A stretch of 64,000 nucleotides of DNA from Roseibium sp. HPY-6 (GTDB taxonomy: Bacteria > Pseudomonadota > Alphaproteobacteria > Rhizobiales > Stappiaceae). A model generated the notes under the pieces. That model was not told where the DNA came from and did not search any database. It was given only the letters and a program-made list of their open reading frames with translations. Positions 8,291 to 16,505 of this stretch are shown one piece after another. The stretch lies in assembly GCF_040530035.1 (NCBI RefSeq), contig NZ_JBEWCD010000002.1, forward strand, positions 1,798,001 through 1,862,000. Reading direction: 5' to 3'. Each line of letters opens with the position of its first letter. The first letter of the stretch is position 1. A program made the position numbers and the translations under genes.

Positions 8291-9031
8291 TTAAACGGCC
8301 GTTTGTCGCAGTTCATCCCATCTCGCTTCTATTACGGAGGCATAACGCCTTGGGGAAAGACCATAAGCGACAGTTGAGTATCCGTCATTGACCTCCACGA
8401 CGATCGTCTTGTCACCTTTGGTAACGCCAAAGTCGATGGCGCAGGCTGCCGGTGCAGCCCGGTATGCGCAAATAACGTCTCGAATTACTTGGGAGTTTGG
8501 AAAAACCAGCGGATCTCCTTTGTAATGACGAAGTCCAATTAGTTCGCCACGAACAACGAAACTCCGGTATTCGGATATGAATTCAACAGGCTCAGCGCAT
8601 TCTACCTGTTCCGTATCTTCAATCCCTGCGGTGGGAATTAAGTCGCGAAATGATTGTAAGAGTTGGCCGCCGAAGAGTTTGTGCCGTTCTGGCAAGGGTT
8701 TGATGAAAATCATCTCACCTTTTTCAACACACATTCTGACCTCACCCATCGTGCTGCGCCAACTTCTCCGCCCAGCAAAAGCTCTTAGCTCAGTTGGTAT
8801 CGATTCAAGTGCTGGTATTGGAATGCCAAGCCTTTCCATGGCGCAGTGTGCAAAGTGAATTCCTCCGAACACGATGTCATTTTTTGAAATTGGTATGTGT
8901 TCAATCTCTTCTGGCCTAAAAAGGCGAACTTCCTCGCCTTTCAGAATAAAGCCCACGGTCGCGACTTTACGATTGATGCCGAATTCGGTCTCGTCCGGCG
9001 CTAAAACATAAATGATCAACTTGATTGCCAC
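8291..9031 (-). CDS. ATP-grasp domain protein, R2K-type
   Basis: A 246-aa protein whose C-terminal half carries ATP-grasp features: EYRSFVVRGELIGLRHYKGD, then AIDFGVTKGDKTIVVEVNDG with the Glu and Asn expected to bind Mg-ATP. This resembles the R2K clade (formerly DUF4343), ATP-grasp ligases often found in mobile or phage-related contexts. The N-terminal 90 residues are the variable substrate side. The start is a GTG at 9031 with no clear Shine-Dalgarno, so it is uncertain. It stands alone in an AT-richer region with long non-coding flanks. Substrate unknown. Confidence 0.7.
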   Translation of the reverse strand: MAIKLIIYVLAPDETEFGINRKVATVGFILKGEEVRLFRPEEIEHIPISKNDIVFGGIHFAHCAMERLGIPIPALESIPTELRAFAGRRSWRSTMGEVRMCVEKGEMIFIKPLPERHKLFGGQLLQSFRDLIPTAGIEDTEQVECAEPVEFISEYRSFVVRGELIGLRHYKGDPLVFPNSQVIRDVICAYRAAPAACAIDFGVTKGDKTIVVEVNDGYSTVAYGLSPRRYASVIEARWDELRQTAV

Positions 9032-9648
9032 CGATCATGAACGCGCTGGACGTCTCCATTGCATTCGGATTGAAAACTGAAATGCCGCTCATCCAAAGGT
9101 GTTTGACCTCGATCGCCGAACCGTGCCTGACGTTCCTCATTCATTAAGTCCGACAAAAACAAACATTACCCAAATTCAAGTTCAACTTGGAAGTAGCTAG
9201 TGTCAGCTTTTTGCCTAGCGAGTCTAAAGGTCTCGAACGGTCTCGAAGCTAACCTTCGTTGCATTTTGTACGAGCCGGAATACTGAGCCCTCGTTTCGAG
9301 CATTCATCCGTTTACCGCCCCAAAAAACGAGGCGCTTGATGCAGCGAGGATAAATGCTCCGGTCTGATGGCACGCGAGTGTCCTTTCAAAGGCCCAGGGG
9401 CGTCAGCCGCGTCGGAGCGGCTACCATTCGCGGCAAAGGCCGTTTTGCGGTTTTCGCAGAACGGTTCGGAAAGTCGCTGCTTCGGGCGATAATGTTCTCT
9501 GATATCCACGCGCTCGGGAGATCTTGGGCTACAAAGCGAACGCATATGATACAATTGAGACACCTCTCAAGGCCTACCGGATACATAGCGTTCCTACCTG
9601 TCCTCCATCAGCAATTAGTTTGAAACCAGACTGAGATGGAGAAAGAAA
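9032..9648. other. Non-coding stretch
   Basis: 617 bp between divergent genes. Overlapping short frames on both strands (for example 9312-9563) have no start signals or recognisable motifs. Promoters of both flanking genes should lie here. No repeat or RNA gene was seen. Confidence 0.4.
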
Positions 9649-10110
9649 ATGGCTTGGTACGCGAAGTTTGACGGAGTTGATGGCTCTTTGGATGCGACAG
9701 AAAACGGGCGGGACAACACCACCCAAGGCGTGTCGAAAGAAGGTAACAAGGGTGGACAAGTCGAAACCACCTGGAAAATCGAAGAGGGTGAGGCCAACGT
9801 TCAGCCGCTAGGGCTCGCTGCCGGTGATGCTGGCGTGGAAACTGCACTCGCACGCGGGAAAGCCGTTATCGAACCTGAGACCCTTCAGGTGTTTGAGGCG
9901 CAGTCCATGGATCAATTCAACTTTGCCGTAAGCCCTAAAGACGCGCAGCCCGAACCGGAAAGCATCAACAAAAGCGAGATGGTTGACGTCCTGGTTCCTG
10001 TCGATCAGGAGGCCGCGGATTATACCGTTTGGCGAGATGGTTTGGGTGGCGACGCAGAACCCGAAGCGATCGTGCCGCACTACATGCAGTTTGACGATGT
10101 CATCTTCTAA
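9649..10110 (+). CDS. Hypothetical acidic protein
   Basis: A 153-aa protein that I do not recognise. It has a good Shine-Dalgarno (GGAGAAAGAAA) before the ATG. The N-terminus MAWYAKFDGVDGS faintly recalls the opening of Hcp-like proteins, but the rest does not follow that fold and I reject that assignment. The middle and C-terminus are rich in Asp, Glu and Gln, with no signal peptide or membrane segment, ending HYMQFDDVIF. It stands alone and is followed by a strong hairpin. Probably a real, taxonomically restricted gene. Confidence 0.55.
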   Translation: MAWYAKFDGVDGSLDATENGRDNTTQGVSKEGNKGGQVETTWKIEEGEANVQPLGLAAGDAGVETALARGKAVIEPETLQVFEAQSMDQFNFAVSPKDAQPEPESINKSEMVDVLVPVDQEAADYTVWRDGLGGDAEPEAIVPHYMQFDDVIF

Positions 10111-10206
10111 ACTGTTCTCGCTGTAACGCTCATAAGCTCAGGACAGCCGCGTGGCTCTGTCTCAAGCGCTGTGTTGAGAGATCCATGTCACGCCGTGTGT
10201 ACTGTT

Positions 10207-10230
10207 TGAGCCACCCGCCAAAGGGTGGCT
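10207..10230. terminator. Hairpin downstream of the orphan gene
   Basis: Perfect 9-bp stem GAGCCACCC/GGGTGGCTC with a 6-nt loop, about 100 bp beyond the stop of the orphan gene. There is no T run on either side, so it may be a Rho-independent-like or mRNA 3'-end hairpin rather than a canonical terminator. Confidence 0.4.
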
Positions 10231-10778
10231 CGACAGCGTTCCTCATAGCTCCAGAGCCGGAGCGTAAAAGGCTAAATCAAGACCTCAGCGCCGCAGCCAA
10301 GCCTTCTTTACAACGGCCGAAAATCTGCGACATGTCACGCGGCGCAAGCATGTAAGCTCCAGGTCGAAATGTGTCATCTGTCCAGGCAATGTGAACGTTA
10401 GCCGTAATCACCTCATAACGATTATCCAACCGTCCCTTCCTGTCCCCATTTCGAGAAATTGCTCCAACCAGGATCAAGCGCAACTCTCACACGCGTTGCA
10501 GCAAAAAACTGCCCGTCACCCGGTTTTCGCCTTCGGAAAAGGCGCAAGAGCCGGTCCTGTCGCGCACGCAATGTCGTGACTGGCGAGTCCTTTGGTCGTC
10601 CATTTTGAACCAGGGGTGCTACGTCGGCCAACAACTGGATCCATCCGACTTGCGAGCGGAGACAACCCGGCCGAAACCCGGCCGGAACGGCACAGTCCGG
10701 TTGCTTCGAGCTTGCAGCGCCTTGCGACCAATGCTAGCCAAAAGAACCCTCCTTGCGGCGCATTCTTGAAAGATCCAG
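10231..10778. other. Intergenic stretch, possible gene remnant
   Basis: 548 bp before the MFS gene. A minus-strand frame at 10277-10483 (68 codons, ending DMSQIFGRCKEGLAAALRS) has plausible codon usage but no good start, and could be the 3' end of a decayed gene. Nothing else was recognised. Confidence 0.3.
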
Positions 10779-11942
10779 ATGCTCGTTCGCGATCGCGCAT
10801 TTTTCGCGTCCATGTTCCTGACGGTGCTGGCCGACCAAATCCTTTTGTTTCTGGTGCCTTTGGTGATCTTCCAGATCACCGGCAATGTCGCGTGGTCTGG
10901 TCTTGCGTTTTTCTTTGAAACGCTGCCCCGCTATCTCATGTTTCCTATTGCCGGTATTTTGTGCGACAGGATCAATCCGATCCTTCTCCTCAGGATCAGC
11001 CGCATCCTGCGCGCCGTCGTCTGTCTGGTTTGTATCGCGGGTCAGATTGCCTTTGGCGGTGTGTGGTGGCTGATTGGCCTGTCGGCACTGGTGGGTGTTC
11101 TGACGACGCAGGGATTGCTCGCGCTGGAGATGGTGCTGGTTAGGGCGTTCAACGATCAGCGCTTTGAAAAGGTGGCCAGCTACAGCCAGCTCGCCGCGCA
11201 GATGGGGGTCGTCCTCGGGCCGCTCATTGCCGCTTACCTGATGGCGATTTGGCCGTGGGAAACGGTCGCGGTCGTCGCAACGGCGCTCTTTTTTCTTTCA
11301 GACGGGCTGTTTTTGCTTTGGAGCGGCCAGTCCCGCATGGAACCTGTGCTTGAAGTTCCCGCAAGGCATCCCGTTTCGGAGTTCAGGAAAGCCCTTCATC
11401 TTGCTTGGAGTCTCCCCGGCCTGATGCGGGCAATTCTGCAGGCTGCCGGCGTCAATCTCATCATCGGGGCGACCCTGGCAACGGCCGCTGCAATGATGAC
11501 CGGTTTTTTTGCGCAGAGCGAGCAGACCTACGCGTGGCTGCAGGTGGGCGGCGCGCTGGCAACGCTTGCCGTGCTGAGCCTGACCGCTCACATCCATTTA
11601 GGGCTGAAGATCCTCGGCCGGACTGCCTACGCCTTCATCTGCCTCGGCGCAGTGCTGACCGGGCTTGGAGCCCATCCGCTGATTTATGCCGCTGGGTTTT
11701 TGCTGATCGCCGGCTTCGACAAGATGTTCAACATCTATGTGCGCACGCTGCGCAAGGAGATCATTCCACCGCAGGATTTCGGCAAGACGACTGGCGTTAT
11801 CATTTGCCTCAACAATCTGTCGCAACCGCTTGCAGGTCTGATGGTAGCGCTCTTCGCGTCCGGCGATGATGCGCGCGCGGTCCTTCTGGCGCTTGCCGCC
11901 GCCATGGCTCTTCTCGGCATGCTGACCTTCAGGACACGCTGA
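10779..11942 (+). CDS. MFS transporter
   Basis: A 387-aa integral membrane protein with about 11-12 hydrophobic helices. It has the general build of the major facilitator superfamily, enterobactin-exporter/MFS_3-like: an N-terminal six-helix bundle with GILCDRINPILLLRISR between helices 2 and 3, a central loop near residues 185-205, then the second bundle. The Shine-Dalgarno is weak (GAAAG). The stop lies 3 nt from the stop of the convergent VWA gene. Substrate cannot be inferred; efflux of a small molecule is likely. Confidence 0.75.
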   Translation: MLVRDRAFFASMFLTVLADQILLFLVPLVIFQITGNVAWSGLAFFFETLPRYLMFPIAGILCDRINPILLLRISRILRAVVCLVCIAGQIAFGGVWWLIGLSALVGVLTTQGLLALEMVLVRAFNDQRFEKVASYSQLAAQMGVVLGPLIAAYLMAIWPWETVAVVATALFFLSDGLFLLWSGQSRMEPVLEVPARHPVSEFRKALHLAWSLPGLMRAILQAAGVNLIIGATLATAAAMMTGFFAQSEQTYAWLQVGGALATLAVLSLTAHIHLGLKILGRTAYAFICLGAVLTGLGAHPLIYAAGFLLIAGFDKMFNIYVRTLRKEIIPPQDFGKTTGVIICLNNLSQPLAGLMVALFASGDDARAVLLALAAAMALLGMLTFRTR

Positions 11943-11945
11943 TCC

Positions 11946-13133
11946 TCAGACAGTGGGGTCGTCTTCGTCCGGGCGTATGGTCTTGATGTCCTGGGTCGCC
12001 GCCCACTGGTGAATGTCCTCCTGGCGGAGCGCACAGGCCATGAGGTCGGGGAACTGGTCCGGGGTCGCCGCGAACACCGGGACGCCGAGCGTGGCCATCG
12101 TCGCGGCCAATCGGGCATCATAAGAGGGATTGCCGGTGTCCGTCAGGGCAAGCAGAACAATCACGTTCACGCCCTGACTAATCAGCCTGCCGACCCGCGC
12201 AACAAGTTCCTTTGCATTGCCGCCCTCATAAAGATCGGTGATCAGAACCAGGTGGGATTTCGATGGCCGCTCGATCTTGTCTTCGCAGTAGGCAACAGCC
12301 TGGTTGATGTCGGTTCCCCCGCCAAGCTGAACTCCGAAGAGCACGTCGACCGGATCCGCGAGATCGTCGGTGAGGTCAAGGATAGCAGTATCGAAGCAGA
12401 CGAGTTTTGTCGCGACCACGGGCAGGGACGCCATGACAGCGGCGAAAATGGAGGCATAGACTACGGACGAAGCCATCGAGCCCGACTGGTCGACGCACAG
12501 AACGACCTCGTCCAGATCCACGATCCGCCGTTGCCGGCGCATGAAACCGATCAGTTTTTCAGGGACGATCGTGTTGTGATCCGCCTGGTAGTTGTGAAGG
12601 TTCGCCCGGATCGTTCTCGGCCAGTCGATATCGGCAAAGCGGGGACGGAAGGTGCGTTTGGATTTGTCGACCGCGCCGCGCAGGGCTTCCGCCGTTCTGC
12701 GCTCCAGGCGTTCCATCAATTCCGCCACCACCTTGGTGATCACTTCACGCGCTGTCTCCTTGGTTTTTTCCGGCATCACGCCGCGCATGGACACCAGATC
12801 GGCGACTAGGTTCACGTCGGCTTCCATGACCGCCAGAAACTCCGGCTCCATGAGCATCTGTCGCAAGCCGAGGCGATCGAATGCGTCTTTCTGAACCACC
12901 TGAACGACGGAGGAAGGGAAGAATTCGCGGATATCGCCAAGCCATCGGGCGACATTGGGCGCCGATCCTCCGAGACCACCACGTTTGCCCTTGCCGCCTT
13001 TGCCTGTTCCGGTCGACCCGTCTTCAGGATTGTAGAGCGCGCTAAGCGCGGCAGAGAGCCGCTGGTCGCGGCCTTCCAGGGATTCATCGTCACCGCCAAG
13101 GGCCAGTCGCCAGCGCCGTCCACGTTCATCCAT
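11946..13133 (-). CDS. VWA domain protein of the SWIM/DUF5691/MoxR/DUF5682 operon
   Basis: A 395-aa protein. Residues 1-200 are helical with a Gly/Lys-rich linker (near 40-58). Residues about 207-375 form a von Willebrand A domain with a complete MIDAS: DQSGSM at 215-220, the Thr of GGGTD at 274 and the Asp of LITD at 300. The layout resembles CoxE/ViaA-type partners of MoxR ATPases. It is the last gene of a five-gene minus-strand operon and overlaps the DUF5682 stop by 8 nt. It likely forms a metal-dependent adaptor or co-chaperone with the MoxR protein; clients unknown. Confidence 0.85.
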   Translation of the reverse strand: MDERGRRWRLALGGDDESLEGRDQRLSAALSALYNPEDGSTGTGKGGKGKRGGLGGSAPNVARWLGDIREFFPSSVVQVVQKDAFDRLGLRQMLMEPEFLAVMEADVNLVADLVSMRGVMPEKTKETAREVITKVVAELMERLERRTAEALRGAVDKSKRTFRPRFADIDWPRTIRANLHNYQADHNTIVPEKLIGFMRRQRRIVDLDEVVLCVDQSGSMASSVVYASIFAAVMASLPVVATKLVCFDTAILDLTDDLADPVDVLFGVQLGGGTDINQAVAYCEDKIERPSKSHLVLITDLYEGGNAKELVARVGRLISQGVNVIVLLALTDTGNPSYDARLAATMATLGVPVFAATPDQFPDLMACALRQEDIHQWAATQDIKTIRPDEDDPTV

Positions 13134-15408
13134 GTTTTTCCCCCGCCAGTATTCCGGTCAGGATATCCAGATGCCGCGGCCAGCGCGTTTCTGAATCCGG
13201 AGCCGCGATCAAATGTGTCCCGCCGCTGCGCACTGTGTCGAAGAGTGCATCCATCAGGCGCTTGCGTTCCGCCTTGTCCATTTGGGAAAAGACACGCCGG
13301 AAGAGCGGCAGATATTCGGTGAAGGCCTCTTCTTCTAGACTGACCAGCCAGCCGTCGACGCAGCCGCGAAGGCCTTCGTCGTAAAGCAGTCTTTGTCCGG
13401 CGCCTTCCAGAAAACCGGCGAAAAACGCGGCCGCGTCAGAGACTTCCGTTCCCGGAGACAACATTCGCGTCAGCAGTTCAACAGCTTCATCCGGGCTCAT
13501 CACGTCGGCTTCATAGAGCAATCGCGCGGCAAGACCAGACAGGAGCCGGTTGGCTTGCGGTTCCGAAACGATGGACTTCAAGGCGTCTTGCCAGGTTTTG
13601 AGCAGATCCGGACGGTCCTCCAGCAGTTTGACGGCACCGTCCGCGCTCTGGATCTGGGAGCGCATGGCCTCGGACGCATCCTTGTCGAGGCCGCGCACAG
13701 CGTAGGGCAGGGCAAGGGAGGCCTGTGTTGCGATGCGTTCAAACAGGCTTCCAAGCTGCACCGTGTCGATTTCGCGGGCCGCGCCATAACGCAAAATGTC
13801 CGCAAGCGCCGGCAGAGACGTCAGCAGTTCGCCGCAATCCGAAGTTTGCCCCGCGCGTTCTCCCAGCAGATTGACGCCCTCAGCCGCGGCATCGTTCAGC
13901 TGTGCCGTCATGGCGCCATAGACAAGATCGGCGAGCGGACCGAGCGCGTGGCAGCTCTGGAGCTCGGATCGAATTCTGCCGCTTGCCGCCTGTTCGATTG
14001 TTGCACCGAACACAAGGTTCTCAACAAGTTCTACCGCATATTCCGGTTCCCAGCGCAGCATCCAGCGCTCGCGAAAAGTTCCCCGGCTGCGCCCGGGATC
14101 CAGGGGCTTGCCCCAGTCCACTTTAAGAACAGACAGCCGGTGGAGCAGCGTCGAACGGAACAGCCCGCTCTCGGAGCGGAGGTCAAGCGACAGCTCCTTT
14201 TCAAGGGCTTCAGGCTTGAGCCTTGCCTTTTTCTGCTGCCGCTGGAGATCCTCCAGCAACGGTGCCATGGGTACGTCGTCGGGTATCGCCCCGGTCTCGG
14301 ACCCGATGAGAAGCTCACTGGAAATCGTTGCCCAGATCAGCGCATTGCCGAAACACAGGCAGGAAATGGCGGCATCACGCAGTTCCTCATAGCCGGGCTG
14401 TGGCCGTTGCCGCACTGATGCCAATGTAACCGCGAGCCGCTCTGTCTCAATAAGCGAAGCGGTGGAAACGACTTGGCCCTGCGCGCGAAGGGCTCTTGCG
14501 ATCCTGGCAACCCATCGTGTCGTCTTTTCATCGTCAGGGGTCTGCCACAGATGAAGACACCAGCCTGGGGCCGCGACGCCGGCGCCATAGCCGCTGCCAA
14601 AGGCGAGGCGGGGTGCGGTCCAGGGTGCCCAGGTCGCGGAAATTCTGGTTTTGGGCCCCCCCTTCAAAAGGGCCCGATCGTCTTTGGCGGTATGTTTCGC
14701 TTTCAGGGCCGGCACGTGCCACGCGCCACAGACCACGGCAATCGCCCCGTCAGCTGTCTTGGCGGACTTGCCGATCTCCAGGCGCATATGGGCTTCACGC
14801 GCGGCCTCGCGTTTCGGCAGGTCCGTCTCGCGCTCCCTGAGAGCAGACATGGCATCGGAGACAGCCTCGAAAACGGGACCGGGAGCAGGGTTTTCTTCAA
14901 TCACGTCCTGCCACCAGCTTTCGCCGTCTTCATAGCCCGCGGTCTCCGCAAGCACGCCGATCGGGTCGCGGCGGAGGGCCTGATCATTGTCCTCTGCCTG
15001 CTGGTCTTCCGGCTCGTCTTCCGGAACCTTTCCGTCTGTCGCGTTCTCGCCTTCCGGTGCCGCGTCCGGATCCTCGGTCGTCTCGCCCGTGACGCTCCAG
15101 GAAACAGGCAGATCGATAAAGCGGACGGGAACACCGTTGCGCACAGCCCAGCAGACCGCCTGATATTCGGGCGAAAACTCCGCAAATGGCCAGAACACGG
15201 CCCGCTCCGGCGTGTCTTTCGGGTAAGCCAGCAACGCGACGGGCGGCTGCATCGACGGGCTCGCCAGAAGCGGCAGAAGGTCACTGAGATCGGCTGGACC
15301 TTCAACGAGCACTTCTGCGGGTTGCAGGTCGTCCAGTGCCTCCAGCAGCCTGCGCGCACTGCCGGGGCCGTGGTGCCTAATACCGAAATAGGAGACGGCT
15401 GCGCTCAC
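13126..15408 (-). CDS. DUF5682 family protein, possible TraB/ChaN/EreA-like enzyme
   Basis: A 760-aa cytosolic protein of DUF5682 type. The N-terminal about 240 residues show an ordered motif set like that of the TraB/ChaN/erythromycin-esterase fold: FGIRHHGPGS at 8-17, VEGPAD at 35-40, RFIDLPVSW at 96-104, REAHMRLEIG at about 204-213 and CGAWHVPAL at 228-236. An acidic low-complexity insert (about 110-145) splits this part. The remaining 500 residues are helical and unassigned. It starts at a GTG, 20 nt after the MoxR gene, and overlaps the VWA start. The fold link is my inference; reaction and substrate are unknown. Confidence 0.8.
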   Translation of the reverse strand: MSAAVSYFGIRHHGPGSARRLLEALDDLQPAEVLVEGPADLSDLLPLLASPSMQPPVALLAYPKDTPERAVFWPFAEFSPEYQAVCWAVRNGVPVRFIDLPVSWSVTGETTEDPDAAPEGENATDGKVPEDEPEDQQAEDNDQALRRDPIGVLAETAGYEDGESWWQDVIEENPAPGPVFEAVSDAMSALRERETDLPKREAAREAHMRLEIGKSAKTADGAIAVVCGAWHVPALKAKHTAKDDRALLKGGPKTRISATWAPWTAPRLAFGSGYGAGVAAPGWCLHLWQTPDDEKTTRWVARIARALRAQGQVVSTASLIETERLAVTLASVRQRPQPGYEELRDAAISCLCFGNALIWATISSELLIGSETGAIPDDVPMAPLLEDLQRQQKKARLKPEALEKELSLDLRSESGLFRSTLLHRLSVLKVDWGKPLDPGRSRGTFRERWMLRWEPEYAVELVENLVFGATIEQAASGRIRSELQSCHALGPLADLVYGAMTAQLNDAAAEGVNLLGERAGQTSDCGELLTSLPALADILRYGAAREIDTVQLGSLFERIATQASLALPYAVRGLDKDASEAMRSQIQSADGAVKLLEDRPDLLKTWQDALKSIVSEPQANRLLSGLAARLLYEADVMSPDEAVELLTRMLSPGTEVSDAAAFFAGFLEGAGQRLLYDEGLRGCVDGWLVSLEEEAFTEYLPLFRRVFSQMDKAERKRLMDALFDTVRSGGTHLIAAPDSETRWPRHLDILTGILAGEKHG

Positions 15409-15428
15409 GTTCGAATACCCGCTCTGCC

Positions 15429-16505
15429 TTAGACCAGTTCAGTCAAGCTATGGTAATAGTCCGCGTAATCACGTCGTTTTTTAAGAACGGTCTCAAGGTA
15501 TTCCTCAAGCACGATCTTGTCCTGAACCGGATCCTTCACGATTGCGCCAAGGACGTTCGGGGCGAGACTGTCGGCCGTCAGTTTGCCATTGTTGAAAAAG
15601 GCCGCGTGGCTGAGACCGCCGATGGTGACTGCGATCGCCTCTGCGGTCGAAAGATTGCCGGAGGGCTTTTTGAGCGTTGTCTTCCCATCCACCGTTTCGC
15701 CCGATCTGAGTTCCCGGAAAATGGCGAGGAGCCTGGTGACTTCCTCCGCAACGTTCTTTGGCGCGGGGAGATCCAGGGAGCGGGCCATCTCGCCGACACG
15801 CTTGGACACAATCGCGATTTCCTCATCCATGTCGTCGGGAAGCGGAAGCACGACAACGTTGAAGCGCCGCTTGAGGGCGGCGGACAACTCGTTGACGCCT
15901 TTGTCGCGATCGTTGGCAGTGGCAATGACATTGAATCCGCGCGTGGCAAACACCGCGTCGTTAAGCTCCGGGATCGGCAACATCTTTTCCGATAGCACCG
16001 TTATGAGCGTGTCCTGAACATCAGATCCCATCCGCGTGAGTTCTTCCAGACGGCAGAGCTTGCCGTCTTCCATTGCCCGGAACAATGGGGTGGGAACCAG
16101 AGCTTCGCGGCTTGGTCCGTGCGCGAGCAGCTGGGCGTAGTTCCAGCTGTACCGGACCTGGTTTTCGTCTGTGCCGGCCGTGCACTGGATAACGCGCGTG
16201 GAATTGCCGGAAATCGCCGCAGCCAGGTGTTCCGACACCCAGGATTTGGCGGTCCCCGGTACACCGAGCAGCAGAAGGGCGCGGTCGGTTGCAAGAGTTG
16301 CCACCGCAGTTTCGATCAGCCGGCGGTTGCCGACATATTTCGCGCTGATCTCCGTACCGCCGGCTTTGCCACCCATCAGGTAGGTGATGACCGCCTGCGG
16401 CGAGAGCTCCCAGCCTTCCGGCTTCGGCTGATTGTCCGCTGCCTTCAGGGCCTCGATTTCATCTGCATAGGTGATCTCGGCGGGTTGGCGCAACGTGTCA
16501 CTCAT
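15429..16505 (-). CDS. MoxR-family AAA+ ATPase
   Basis: A 358-aa AAA+ ATPase. Walker A is GVPGTAKS (81-88), the Walker B position reads LCRLEEL (E154-E155, with Glu in place of the usual Asp), sensor 1 is ATAND near 195-199, and KRRF near 212 is an arginine-finger/sensor region. MoxR ATPases work with VWA proteins as chaperones for complex assembly or metal insertion, and a VWA protein is encoded two genes downstream. Its ATG overlaps the DUF5691 stop (ATGA, 16502-16505), showing translational coupling. Confidence 0.88.
   Translation of the reverse strand: MSDTLRQPAEITYADEIEALKAADNQPKPEGWELSPQAVITYLMGGKAGGTEISAKYVGNRRLIETAVATLATDRALLLLGVPGTAKSWVSEHLAAAISGNSTRVIQCTAGTDENQVRYSWNYAQLLAHGPSREALVPTPLFRAMEDGKLCRLEELTRMGSDVQDTLITVLSEKMLPIPELNDAVFATRGFNVIATANDRDKGVNELSAALKRRFNVVVLPLPDDMDEEIAIVSKRVGEMARSLDLPAPKNVAEEVTRLLAIFRELRSGETVDGKTTLKKPSGNLSTAEAIAVTIGGLSHAAFFNNGKLTADSLAPNVLGAIVKDPVQDKIVLEEYLETVLKKRRDYADYYHSLTELV

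Noticed and set aside
9649..10110. Hcp-like type VI secretion tube protein
   Set aside because: Only the first dozen residues resemble Hcp. The remainder is acidic and not beta-barrel-like, and no other type VI genes are present.
10277..10483. 68-codon minus-strand gene
   Set aside because: Codon usage is plausible but there is no credible start or ribosome-binding site and no recognised family. Kept only as a possible gene remnant.
13393..14418. 341-codon plus-strand frame opposite DUF5682
   Set aside because: DUF5682 on the minus strand is intact with recognisable motifs and is coupled to its neighbours. The opposite frame has a low-complexity, Arg/Gln-rich composition typical of a shadow.
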